Of a DNA stretch of 32,920 bases, positions 16,127-23,799 are shown piece by piece (within the stretch, counting starts at the first letter, position 1; each line of letters opens with the position of its first letter). Location: assembly GCA_041749475.1 (NCBI GenBank), contig JBGTBD010000051.1:1-32920 (forward strand). Reading direction: 5' to 3'. The stretch is from JBGTBD01 sp041749475 (GTDB lineage: Bacteria > Pseudomonadota > Alphaproteobacteria > Rickettsiales > UBA998). The position numbers and the translations under genes were made by a program. The notes beneath the pieces were generated by a model. The model worked only from the letters and a program-made list of their open reading frames with translations. It made no database searches and was not told the origin of the DNA.

Positions 16127-17250
16127 TTCGAACCATCGAGCCGCGTAGTAATACGATAGCGCTGGCATTCAAACCCAACTTCCTGCCGTATGATGACGAT
16201 GACCTTGCGGATTTTAATAACAAGCCGGATGCCATCGCGCTTTTCTGGAAAAAAATGGATGCAGGCATGAAAGGGTTGGGGGTGACCGTGTTGCCCGAAT
16301 ATTTTTATGGCCTGTCCAGTATTACAATAAAATTCCCTGAGACTGAAGCGGGTACAGATGCGTTTGAAGACGCGTGTTGGCGTCTCAAGCGGCATATGTT
16401 GTCGAAGAAAACGCGACCTCTTGAAATGATCGGTACAATCGCACCGCCTAAAGTGCAGCCCTTCACTGCACCCGTAGAGGACGACCTTGCGCCTGACAAG
16501 AAATCGGACGAATACCTAAAAAAATATTCAGCAGAGGAATCCGTTGCCTATCTGAATGAGCATTTCGACCTGCTGCGCTACCATGATGCAAGCCGCACTT
16601 TGAACATACGCCTAAAGAAAAATGCCTTTCCCTATCATCAGGATGATGTCGTACTCAATCAGGGATTACAGGAAGCGAAAATATCGCATCCCGAAATCGT
16701 CATGGGTGAAATGCCGCCAGCGGATATCTTGCGGCTCGAAGGGGTGATGGAAGGAATGATGAAGGCGTGGGGTGTAAAGGAAATGCCTGAGTATGACCCG
16801 AGCGCTTCCGCCGTGGAGGTGAAGTTCAAGGATGCCGAGGAATATAATAAAGCCAAGACCGGGTTGCTTGCGACTGGCCTGCCTTCCGTAAGGGAACAAA
16901 AGCAGTTTGCAGAACCGGAAGCGAAAAAGGATGGGCAGACTAATGCGGAACGGGAGATGTGGCGTCGGCTGAAAAATGAATTTGTCATCTTCCCCGAGGA
17001 TGATGGCCGGGAGTTCGTCGTTTACAATAAAGCCCTGCCGCACCATGCGATACTGGAAAAAACCAAGGAAGCGGCGCAGGCAATGTGTGATTACCTCAAG
17101 AAAAATAATATCACCGCCACCCTCCTCGCGGAAGAAACGCATGGTGCGGTCATCATACGCGTAAAAGGCGATATACGGGACTATTACAAAGCAAAGCAGA
17201 TTTTTTCGACCATATTGAACGCGAAAGGCCCACAAGGGCTGGCGTGCTGA
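16120..17250 (+). CDS. Unrecognised protein with three copies of the module (island gene 3)
   Basis: This 376-residue soluble protein seems to be three tandem modules, residues ~1-105, ~130-250 and ~275-370. The first two are clearly related: FLPYDDDDL / AFPYHQDDV, MDAGMKGLGVTVLPEY / MEGMMKAWGVKEMPEY, SSITIKF / SAVEVKF. The third is more divergent (EFVVYNKALPHH, AVIIRVKGDIRDYYKAK). The start at 16120 overlaps the stop of gene 2 (ATGGTGA), with AGGGA just upstream. An ATG at 16060 in the same frame would restore residues that align with the start of module 2, so the first module may be truncated by the chosen start. Function unknown. GC rises to about 50 % here. Confidence 0.7.
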   Translation: MVIRTIEPRSNTIALAFKPNFLPYDDDDLADFNNKPDAIALFWKKMDAGMKGLGVTVLPEYFYGLSSITIKFPETEAGTDAFEDACWRLKRHMLSKKTRPLEMIGTIAPPKVQPFTAPVEDDLAPDKKSDEYLKKYSAEESVAYLNEHFDLLRYHDASRTLNIRLKKNAFPYHQDDVVLNQGLQEAKISHPEIVMGEMPPADILRLEGVMEGMMKAWGVKEMPEYDPSASAVEVKFKDAEEYNKAKTGLLATGLPSVREQKQFAEPEAKKDGQTNAEREMWRRLKNEFVIFPEDDGREFVVYNKALPHHAILEKTKEAAQAMCDYLKKNNITATLLAEETHGAVIIRVKGDIRDYYKAKQIFSTILNAKGPQGLAC

Positions 17251-17289
17251 AATAAAATCGGCTAGGCATGGCATGAAGGACGTTCCCCC

Positions 17290-18087
17290 ATGCTGCAATT
17301 CCCCAAAGACATTTCCGACACCCGCATCCTCCTCACCAATGATGACGGCATCCATGCCGAGGGCTTGAGCGTTCTTGCTACCATCGCCAAATCGCTTTCC
17401 AGTGATGTCTGGATCGTTGCGCCTGAGACCGAGCAGAGCGGGGCAGGGCATTCGCTGACGCTGCATTTGCCGCTGCGGGTCCGCAAGCTGGGACCGAGGA
17501 AATTCGCCGTTTCCGGCACGCCGACCGATTGCGTGCTGCTGGCGGTGAAAGAGATCGTCCCGAAGAAAAAACCCATCGGCCTCATCCTCTCCGGCATCAA
17601 CCGTTCCTCCAACGTCGCGGAGGACGTCACCTATTCCGGAACCATCGCCGCCGCGATGGAAGGCACGCTGCTGGATGTCCCCTCGATCGCCCTCTCGCAG
17701 ACGCTGGGGGACGGACCCATCCACTGGAAGACGGCCGAATATTACCTGCCGAAGATATTGAAAAAACTGCAAGGCTTCCCGTTCCCCGAAGCCAACCTGC
17801 TCAACATCAATTTCCCCGACCGCCCGGTGGAGAAGGTGAGGGGTGTCGAGATCGCCCCCCAGGGCCGCCGCAAGATCGCCGACAAACTCGACGCCCGCGT
17901 AGACCCCAAAGGCCGCCCATACTATTGGATCGGCGGCACAGGGTATGACGGCGTCTCTGGCACGGCAGGCATGGATTATACCCTCCTCGCGGACGGCTAC
18001 GTCACCATCACCCCACTGCACATGGACCTCACCAACCAGCCGATTATGGCTGAATTACGGCGTACACTGACATTTCCTCGTAAATAA
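17290..18087 (+). CDS. surE: 5'/3'-nucleotidase SurE
   Basis: The 265-residue protein starts with the metal-binding LLTNDDGIHAEG (aspartates 18 and 19), followed by PETEQSGAGHSLT and LSGINRSSNVAEDVTYSGT, the family's remaining ligands. SurE is a divalent-metal phosphatase acting on nucleoside monophosphates. AAGGA lies nine bases upstream of the ATG. surE-pcm-nlpD is a widely conserved stationary-phase and repair cluster; here the 39-bp gap after island gene 3 suggests possible read-through from the island. Confidence 0.97.
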   Translation: MLQFPKDISDTRILLTNDDGIHAEGLSVLATIAKSLSSDVWIVAPETEQSGAGHSLTLHLPLRVRKLGPRKFAVSGTPTDCVLLAVKEIVPKKKPIGLILSGINRSSNVAEDVTYSGTIAAAMEGTLLDVPSIALSQTLGDGPIHWKTAEYYLPKILKKLQGFPFPEANLLNINFPDRPVEKVRGVEIAPQGRRKIADKLDARVDPKGRPYYWIGGTGYDGVSGTAGMDYTLLADGYVTITPLHMDLTNQPIMAELRRTLTFPRK

Positions 18088-18190
18088 TAGTGGCCTTGAG
18101 TCAGTATCCTCATGCGTAGTAGGGGCTTCCAGGCCCAAATATTAAGAATTACTGGATACTACCCTGTGAATGCGGGATAATGTCCGTACC

Positions 18191-18856
18191 ATGATACCTG
18201 ACCATACCTCGGCGTTCGACGGGTTCCTCAGCGACAAGATTCGCCTGCTGATGAAGCTGCGCAGCGCCGGGATTACGGATACTAAGGTACTTGGCGCACT
18301 GGAGATCGTCCCGCGCGAATATTTCATTCCCCGCATGTTCCAGGACAAGGCGTATGACGACGTAGCCCTGCCCATCGAATCCGGACAGACCATTAGCCAG
18401 CCCCTCATCGTCGCCTGGATGACGGCTGCCCTTAATATCAACGACCGCCACCGCGTGCTGGAAATCGGAACCGGCTCAGGCTATCAGGCCGCCGTCCTCT
18501 CCGGCCTCTGCCGCCGCGTCTATACGCTGGAACGGCACAAGCCGCTACTAGAACTGGCCGAGGAACGCTTCCGCGAACTGCGCTACAGCAATATCACCGC
18601 CAAATTGGGCGACGGCACGAAGGGCTGGCCCGAGGCCGCTCCGTTCGACCGCATCATCGTCACTGCCGCCGCCAAGGCCGTGCCTTCGGCGCTGCTGGAG
18701 CAATTGGCGGTGGGCGGCGTCATGGTGATTCCCGTGGGCGACCATGCCTCCGAACAAATTCTCCTCCGCCTCGAAAAAACCGAAGATGGCTACAGTTCGC
18801 AACACCTGATGAATGTTCGCTTCGTTCCGCTGGTGGAAGGCAAGCTCGCCCCTTGA
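18191..18856 (+). CDS. pcm: Protein-L-isoaspartate O-methyltransferase
   Basis: The 221-residue protein has the PCMT signatures GQTISQP, the SAM-binding motif VLEIGTGSGYQAAVLS and DRIIVTAAA. It methylates isoaspartyl residues in aged proteins for repair. Two ATGs in frame (18170 and 18191) lack clear Shine-Dalgarno sequences; 18191 gives the usual ~16 residues before KIRLLMKLR and is preferred with moderate confidence. It sits between surE and nlpD as in many proteobacteria. Confidence 0.95.
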   Translation: MIPDHTSAFDGFLSDKIRLLMKLRSAGITDTKVLGALEIVPREYFIPRMFQDKAYDDVALPIESGQTISQPLIVAWMTAALNINDRHRVLEIGTGSGYQAAVLSGLCRRVYTLERHKPLLELAEERFRELRYSNITAKLGDGTKGWPEAAPFDRIIVTAAAKAVPSALLEQLAVGGVMVIPVGDHASEQILLRLEKTEDGYSSQHLMNVRFVPLVEGKLAP

Positions 18857-18887
18857 ACCGCCCGGCATTTCAGGTTAGCGTAGTGAT

Positions 18888-19847
18888 ATGACATGTGTTT
18901 TTCCATCGCGCCGCAGCGTCGGCTTCTCCCTCATCGCACTCAGCCTCACCGCCTGCTTGCAGGACCATGCCGCCCCTATCGAATATCGCGGTAACTGGTT
19001 CTACGGGCCGAACGGCACGGTCGATGGCGGCGGGAACGAGATGCCCAAATACTCCGACGATTTCCGCGCCAACCTGCCGCAGGATCAGGAAGTGAAGTAC
19101 AAGTCCGGCGTCCAGCAATATGGCACGGCTGCGGAAGTGGCTCCGGTGGAAACCGCTGATTTAGCGCCCCCTACCGCCGTGACCTCATCTGATTTAGCGC
19201 CGCCCACTACCGTCACCACCAGCGCGATGGCGACCGCGCCGGTGACCTCCTCTACCGTCACCCCATCCACCCCTGTTGCCGAAGCGCCGAAGGAGGATAG
19301 CAACTGGCTCTCTTCCGTCCTCGATAGTGCGGGGCGGGAGGACACCACTGCGATGCAGGATCAGCAAGCCCCCGGCCGCACCCCTGCGCCAAGCATCGGC
19401 AAAAAACCCGAACCCGCCTCCACCGTGACCACTGAACGTGCACAAAGCATCGCCGAAGGCTCCGGTACACCTGAATTCATCTGGCCACTGCGCGGAACGA
19501 TATTATCAAAATTTGGCGCCAAACTGGGTAACGGCACCAATGACGGCATCAACATCGCCGCCCGCTCGGGCGAGCCAACGCGCGCTGCGGGCGACGGTAT
19601 CGTCGTCTATGCCGATAACGCCATCAAGGGCTTCGGCAACATGGTCATCATCAAGCATGAGGGCGGCTGGCTCTCGGCCTATGCCCATGCCAGCGAACTG
19701 GTGGTGAAGAAGGGTGACGAAGTCATCCGCGGTCAGCTCATCGGCTTCGTCGGCCAGACCGGCAACGTCACCCAACCGCAACTGCATTTCTCGCTCCGCA
19801 AGAACAAGCAGCCCGTGAACCCGGAACAATACCTCGTCAATAAATAG
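18888..19847 (+). CDS. nlpD: NlpD-like lipoprotein with degenerate M23 (LytM) domain
   Basis: The 319-residue protein has a signal peptide ending in a lipobox (LTAC, cysteine at residue 23), a Thr/Pro/Ala-rich linker with no visible LysM repeat, and a C-terminal LytM domain from FIWPLRGTILSKFG. Three of four zinc ligands appear lost: the HxxxD site reads NDGIN and the HxH site reads QLH (PQLHFSLR). E. coli NlpD is similarly degenerate and activates cell-wall amidases instead of cutting peptidoglycan, so the same role is inferred here. Position after surE and pcm supports the name. The absence of a LysM domain differs from E. coli NlpD. Confidence 0.88.
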   Translation: MTCVFPSRRSVGFSLIALSLTACLQDHAAPIEYRGNWFYGPNGTVDGGGNEMPKYSDDFRANLPQDQEVKYKSGVQQYGTAAEVAPVETADLAPPTAVTSSDLAPPTTVTTSAMATAPVTSSTVTPSTPVAEAPKEDSNWLSSVLDSAGREDTTAMQDQQAPGRTPAPSIGKKPEPASTVTTERAQSIAEGSGTPEFIWPLRGTILSKFGAKLGNGTNDGINIAARSGEPTRAAGDGIVVYADNAIKGFGNMVIIKHEGGWLSAYAHASELVVKKGDEVIRGQLIGFVGQTGNVTQPQLHFSLRKNKQPVNPEQYLVNK

Positions 19848-19893
19848 CAATCACTATGTCCCACGCATGTGGGAATTCAGCACAAAACATCCT

Positions 19894-20958
19894 ATGGAAT
19901 TCACCTTACAAGCCCAATCCGGCAAAGCCCGCGCTGGAATCCTCAAAACCGCGCATGGCGATATCCAGACCCCTGTATTCATGCCTGTCGGCACGGTGGG
20001 CACGGTCAAAGGCCTGACGCCTGAAATGGTAAAATCCACCGGCGCGCCTATCATCCTCGGCAATACCTACCATTTGATGCTCCGCCCCGGCGCGGAACGC
20101 GTCGCCAAAATGGGGGGATTGCGCACATTCATGCGCTGGGACGGCCCCATCCTCACCGATTCCGGCGGATTCCAGGTGATGTCGCTGAATTCGCTTCGTA
20201 AACTCACCGAGCAGAGCGTCACCTTCAAATCCCATATTGACGGCAGCTCATGGGAACTCAGCCCCGAACGGGCGATGGAGATACAGCATCTGCTCGATTC
20301 CACCATCACCATGGTGCTCGACGAATGCACCCCATACCCCGCGACCTACGAACAGGCGAGGGACTCAATGCAGCTTTCCATGCGCTGGGCGAAGCGCTGC
20401 AAAGACTACTTCCAGCCGCGTGATGGCTACGGCCTGTTCGGTATCCAACAAGGCAGCATGTTCCCTGATTTACGCGAAACCTCCTCCGAAGCACTGAAAG
20501 AGATAGGCTTTGACGGGTACGCCATCGGCGGCCTTGCGGTGGGTGAAGGGCAGGAGAAAATGGTCGAAGTCCTCGATTATTGCGTCGATTTCCTACCCGA
20601 AAGCCGCCCACGCTATCTGATGGGCGTCGGCACGCCGTCCGACCTCGTTGAAGCCGTCAAACGCGGGGTCGATATGTTCGACTGCGTCATCCCCACCCGT
20701 TCAGGCCGGTTCGGACGTTTCTATACTCCCGAGGGCGAATTCAACATCAAGAACGCCCGTTTCGCCGAGGACGACACCCCTTTGTGTGAGCAGTTCACCG
20801 ACTCCTACGCCAGCCAATTCACCCGCGCTTATCTCCATCACCTCTTCAAGGCCGATGAGATGCTGGGCCCGATTTTGCTGTCGTGGCATAATATTTATTA
20901 TTATCAATGGCTCATGCGCGATCTGCGTCAGAAGATTATAGCCGGATATAAGCTATAA
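19894..20958 (+). CDS. tgt: Queuine/preQ1 tRNA-ribosyltransferase, lacking the zinc cysteines
   Basis: The 354-residue TIM-barrel enzyme exchanges guanine for preQ1 at position 34 of GUN-anticodon tRNAs. Conserved parts include LGNTYHL, the general-base aspartate in TDSGGFQ, AIGGLAVGE and the nucleophile aspartate in MFDCVIPTR. The C-terminal zinc site CxCxxC is absent: the positions read F (20794-20796), D (20800-20802) and A (20809-20811) just before RAYLHH, while the later histidine (WHNIYYYQ) is kept. The ATG at 19867 is an alternative start inside a small hairpin (TCCCAC-GCAT-GTGGGA); MEFTLQAQSG at 19894 fits the family better. The gene follows nlpD closely. Confidence 0.93.
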   Translation: MEFTLQAQSGKARAGILKTAHGDIQTPVFMPVGTVGTVKGLTPEMVKSTGAPIILGNTYHLMLRPGAERVAKMGGLRTFMRWDGPILTDSGGFQVMSLNSLRKLTEQSVTFKSHIDGSSWELSPERAMEIQHLLDSTITMVLDECTPYPATYEQARDSMQLSMRWAKRCKDYFQPRDGYGLFGIQQGSMFPDLRETSSEALKEIGFDGYAIGGLAVGEGQEKMVEVLDYCVDFLPESRPRYLMGVGTPSDLVEAVKRGVDMFDCVIPTRSGRFGRFYTPEGEFNIKNARFAEDDTPLCEQFTDSYASQFTRAYLHHLFKADEMLGPILLSWHNIYYYQWLMRDLRQKIIAGYKL

Positions 20959-20960
20959 TA

Positions 20961-20982
20961 ATTGTCGCATGCATGCGACAAT
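20961..20982. repeat. 22-bp perfect palindrome after tgt
   Basis: ATTGTCGCATG is followed immediately by its exact reverse complement CATGCGACAAT. It starts two bases after the tgt stop codon. No T-run follows on either strand, so it is a hairpin or a dimer-binding operator, not a typical terminator. It is 70 bp upstream of the small gene pair at 21053. Confidence 0.75.
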
Positions 20983-21052
20983 ATCAATATAAATCAAATA
21001 CTTGATTAAAATATTATCTAGTGATAGTTATAAGAATCATATGGAATAAATA

Positions 21053-21286
21053 ATGCAAACTACTAATTATTTCAAAAATAGTGTCCTTGTGAAAAGGCCA
21101 TACCTTCGTGAAGAATGGTTGGTGGAGGCTTGGGAACACCCTCTTTACAAAGAGCGTCAACCCAACGGCAGATGGCGGCATTTCATCTATATTGCCGAGG
21201 TAGATAAATATCTGCGTGTTGTTTTTGAAGGCGAACTCGTGCATAATGCTTTTCTGGATCGTGGATTCACCCCCAAAAAGCAGTGA
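21053..21286 (+). CDS. Small protein, DUF4258-like; candidate toxin of a TA-like pair
   Basis: This 77-residue protein has the pattern HPLYKERQPNGRW, then YIAEVDKYLRVVFEGELVHNAF, a short alpha/beta fold with a central strand ending in VxNAFxDR, resembling small proteins (DUF4258-type, RelE-like) commonly encoded just before a DUF2283 partner. GGA lies eight bases before the ATG. The next gene begins one base after its stop, so the two are a unit. The region is about 33 % GC near its start, unlike the chromosome around it, suggesting acquisition. Family assignment is from memory of the pattern and is tentative; toxicity is inference. Confidence 0.65.
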   Translation: MQTTNYFKNSVLVKRPYLREEWLVEAWEHPLYKERQPNGRWRHFIYIAEVDKYLRVVFEGELVHNAFLDRGFTPKKQ

Positions 21287-21287
21287 T

Positions 21288-21506
21288 ATGAATTTCAGCT
21301 ACGATAAGACGACAGATTCACTCTATATCGCCCTGTCTTCCAACCCGAGCAGTGAATCGGAAGAGGTGGCAGATGGGATAGTCGTGGATTATGATGCTGC
21401 GGGGCACATCGTGGGTTTAGATATCGAGAATGCCAGCAAACATATCAATCTGCAAAACATCCAGTTCGATGGATTTCTTCCGAAAGTAGATGTGCATCCT
21501 GCTTAA
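21288..21506 (+). CDS. DUF2283 family protein; candidate antitoxin partner
   Basis: The 72-residue protein reads MNFSYDKTTDSLYIALS, then VADGIVVDYDAAGHIVGLDIENAS: the DUF2283 pattern of two strands, an acidic turn and a GxDIENAS motif. DUF2283 genes often sit beside DUF4258-like genes and have been suggested to form toxin-antitoxin modules. The start at 21288 follows the preceding stop by one base. The stop codon TAA at 21504-21506 shares bases with the stop of convergent rseP (TTAA). Confidence 0.8.
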   Translation: MNFSYDKTTDSLYIALSSNPSSESEEVADGIVVDYDAAGHIVGLDIENASKHINLQNIQFDGFLPKVDVHPA

Positions 21507-22591
21507 AGGATAATATTCCGCACGTCATTGAACAGCGTGAACGCCATCAGCATCATGATCATCGCGAATCCGGCGCGGTAGCCGTAATCCATATAGCGCT
21601 GCGCCATCGCCCGCCCGCGTACGCCTTCGATGGCGTAGAACAACAGGTGGCCACCATCCAGCGGCGGGATGGGGAGCAGGTTCACGAACCCGAGATTGAC
21701 CGACAGCATGGCCATGAACCATAGCACGGTGACGAACCCTTGTTCCGCTGCCTGACCCGACATCTGCGCGATGCCGACGGGGCCTTTCAGCTCCTTGGCG
21801 CTGCGCTCGCCCATCACTAGTTGCCCGAGATACTCGCCGGACATGATGATGAGGTCGTATGTCTGTTTCACCGCCTCTAGGACAGCGCCCGCGATCCCCA
21901 CATCCTCCACTCGCATCTTCTTGCTCTTGATGCCGAGCATGGGGCGCTGGATGGTGTTGCCGAGGGAGTCCTTGTCCTCGAACATGCGGGGGGTAAGGGT
22001 AAGCGTTTCTTTCACCTCGTCGCGCTCAATCACCAAAGTGATGGGCTTTCCGGTATTGACAAGGATGATTCGCGTGATATCGCGAAAATAATCGATTTCC
22101 TTGCCGTTGATCTCAAGGATGCGGTCATCCGTTTGCAGCCCGGCTTCGGCAGCGGGTGTATTCGGCATCACGTCGCCCACGATAGGCTCAACCGTGGCGA
22201 TACCGTTGGTGAAGATGAAGTAGGTGAAAATCCCGATGGTCAGCAGGAAGTTGAACAACGGCCCGGCGACGACGATATAGGCTTTCTTGTAGAGCGGTTT
22301 GTAATGGAAGCTAACGGCTTTCTCTTCCGGCGTCATTAACGCCAGCTTATCACCGTCGGGCGTACTGGCTTCGGACGCATCACCGAACATCTTCACATAT
22401 CCGCCGAGCGGCAGCAGGCTTACCTTCCAGCGCGTGCCGTGCTTATCGTTCCAGCCGAAGAGCTCTTTGCCGAAACCGATGGAGAAGGTCTCTATCTTCA
22501 CTCCCGCGATACGCGCGAACAGGTAATGCCCGAATTCGTGAATAAAGACGATTACAGATAGAATCGCGATAAAAGCAATGGCAGTAATCAT
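21503..22591 (-). CDS. rseP: Site-2 intramembrane metalloprotease RseP
   Basis: The 362-residue membrane protein has the zinc site HEFGH at residues 18-22 in the first transmembrane helix, a periplasmic PDZ domain (about 115-200; GLQTDDRILEINGKEI) and the second active-site motif NLLPIPPLDGGH near residue 315. It cleaves anti-sigma factors and remnant signal peptides within the membrane. Only one PDZ domain is evident, whereas E. coli RseP has two. It is the last gene of the rpsB-to-rseP cluster; dxr lies seven bases upstream. Confidence 0.96.
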   Translation of the reverse strand: MITAIAFIAILSVIVFIHEFGHYLFARIAGVKIETFSIGFGKELFGWNDKHGTRWKVSLLPLGGYVKMFGDASEASTPDGDKLALMTPEEKAVSFHYKPLYKKAYIVVAGPLFNFLLTIGIFTYFIFTNGIATVEPIVGDVMPNTPAAEAGLQTDDRILEINGKEIDYFRDITRIILVNTGKPITLVIERDEVKETLTLTPRMFEDKDSLGNTIQRPMLGIKSKKMRVEDVGIAGAVLEAVKQTYDLIIMSGEYLGQLVMGERSAKELKGPVGIAQMSGQAAEQGFVTVLWFMAMLSVNLGFVNLLPIPPLDGGHLLFYAIEGVRGRAMAQRYMDYGYRAGFAMIMMLMAFTLFNDVRNIIL

Positions 22592-22598
22592 CTAAGTC

Positions 22599-23795
22599 CT
22601 AACATGGTGAAGCGTATTTATTCCTCACAATATAGTCCATCTCAAGCACTTCCTCAAGGGAAGCGGGTATTTTTGCCGGAAATTCTTCTAAAGCCCTGCC
22701 TACGAGCTTCGGAATATCCATGAACCCGATACGGCCTGCCAAGAACGCCTCGACCGCCACTTCATTAGCGGCATTGAGCGTAATCGTGGCGCTGCCGCCC
22801 GCTTCCATCGCATCCAGCGCCAGTTTCAGGCAGCGGAAACGGAGGGTGTCCGGCGCAAAGAACCGCATACTGCCCAACTGGGCCAACTCCAGCTTGGGGA
22901 TAGGCAATGGTAATCGCTCCGGCCAGCAGAGCGCCCCGGCGATAGGCGTCGCCATATCGGGCAGACTCATATGCGCGAACACGCTACCGTCACAGAAATG
23001 CACGAGACCATGGATGATGGATTCGGGATGGATGACAACGTCCAGCTGTGCACGCGGCAACCCGAACAGGTAATGCGCCTCGATCAGTTCCAGCCCCTTA
23101 TTCATCATCGTCGCCGAATCGACCGAGATCTTCGCGCCCATGCTCCAGTTGGGATGTTTCACGGCTTGCGCGGGCGTTACGCTTTCCAACGCCTCCGCTG
23201 TCCATTCCCGGAACGGCCCGCCGGACGCGGTGAGGGTGATTTTCTCGATTGTTGCGGGTTTAGTATGCGCCCCCAGCAATTGGAAAATCGCGTGATGCTC
23301 CGAATCGACCGGGATGAGCGTCGCGTTATGTTTCTTACATTCGTTGAGGATGAACTCCCCACCTGCAACCAGCGTTTCCTTATTCGCCAGCGCAATCGTC
23401 GTCCCTTGTCGGATAGCAGCGAGTGTCGGTTTCAGCCCGGCGACACCGACAATGGCGGACATCACCATATCGGCGGGAAGCGTCGCCGCTTCTTCCAACC
23501 CGGTGTCACCTGCCGCCAGTTTTAACCCAGTACCAGCCAATGCTTCTTTCAGTGCCGGGAAGCAGGATGCATCGCCGATGACGGTCAAATCCGGCAAGAA
23601 CTCCCGCGCCATCGCCGCCAGTTTCTCCACGTTGGTCTGCGCCGTCAGCGCCGCGCAGCGGAACCGTCCGGGATGCGACCGGAAGATGGAAAGCGTCGTC
23701 TGCCCGATAGACCCCGTCGCGCCGAGGATGGAGACGCGCATCGGCGCGCTCGTCGGTAGCGGCGGAAAGGCGATGTTATTGGCGGGAGACGGCAT
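22599..23795 (-). CDS. dxr: 1-deoxy-D-xylulose-5-phosphate reductoisomerase
   Basis: The 398-residue protein has the NADPH-binding loop GATGSIGQTT, the metal and substrate motifs DSEHHAIFQ and TASGGPFREW, and SVDSATMMNKGLE. It makes 2-C-methyl-D-erythritol 4-phosphate, the committed step of the MEP isoprenoid pathway, feeding the UppS encoded two genes upstream. The ATG at 23795 is four bases after the cdsA stop; another ATG at 23741 just before the catalytic domain is possible. Confidence 0.96.
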   Translation of the reverse strand: MPSPANNIAFPPLPTSAPMRVSILGATGSIGQTTLSIFRSHPGRFRCAALTAQTNVEKLAAMAREFLPDLTVIGDASCFPALKEALAGTGLKLAAGDTGLEEAATLPADMVMSAIVGVAGLKPTLAAIRQGTTIALANKETLVAGGEFILNECKKHNATLIPVDSEHHAIFQLLGAHTKPATIEKITLTASGGPFREWTAEALESVTPAQAVKHPNWSMGAKISVDSATMMNKGLELIEAHYLFGLPRAQLDVVIHPESIIHGLVHFCDGSVFAHMSLPDMATPIAGALCWPERLPLPIPKLELAQLGSMRFFAPDTLRFRCLKLALDAMEAGGSATITLNAANEVAVEAFLAGRIGFMDIPKLVGRALEEFPAKIPASLEEVLEMDYIVRNKYASPC

Positions 23796-23799
23796 GTGC

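Noticed and set aside
16666..18021. A 451-codon open frame on the minus strand across island gene 3 and surE
   Set aside because: It is antisense to surE, whose motifs are unmistakable, and has no recognisable domain or ribosome-binding site. It is a by-product of GC-rich codon structure.
18104..18164. AGTATCC/GGATACT inverted repeat between surE and pcm
   Set aside because: Seven-base arms about 45 bases apart with only a poor inner stem; could be chance.
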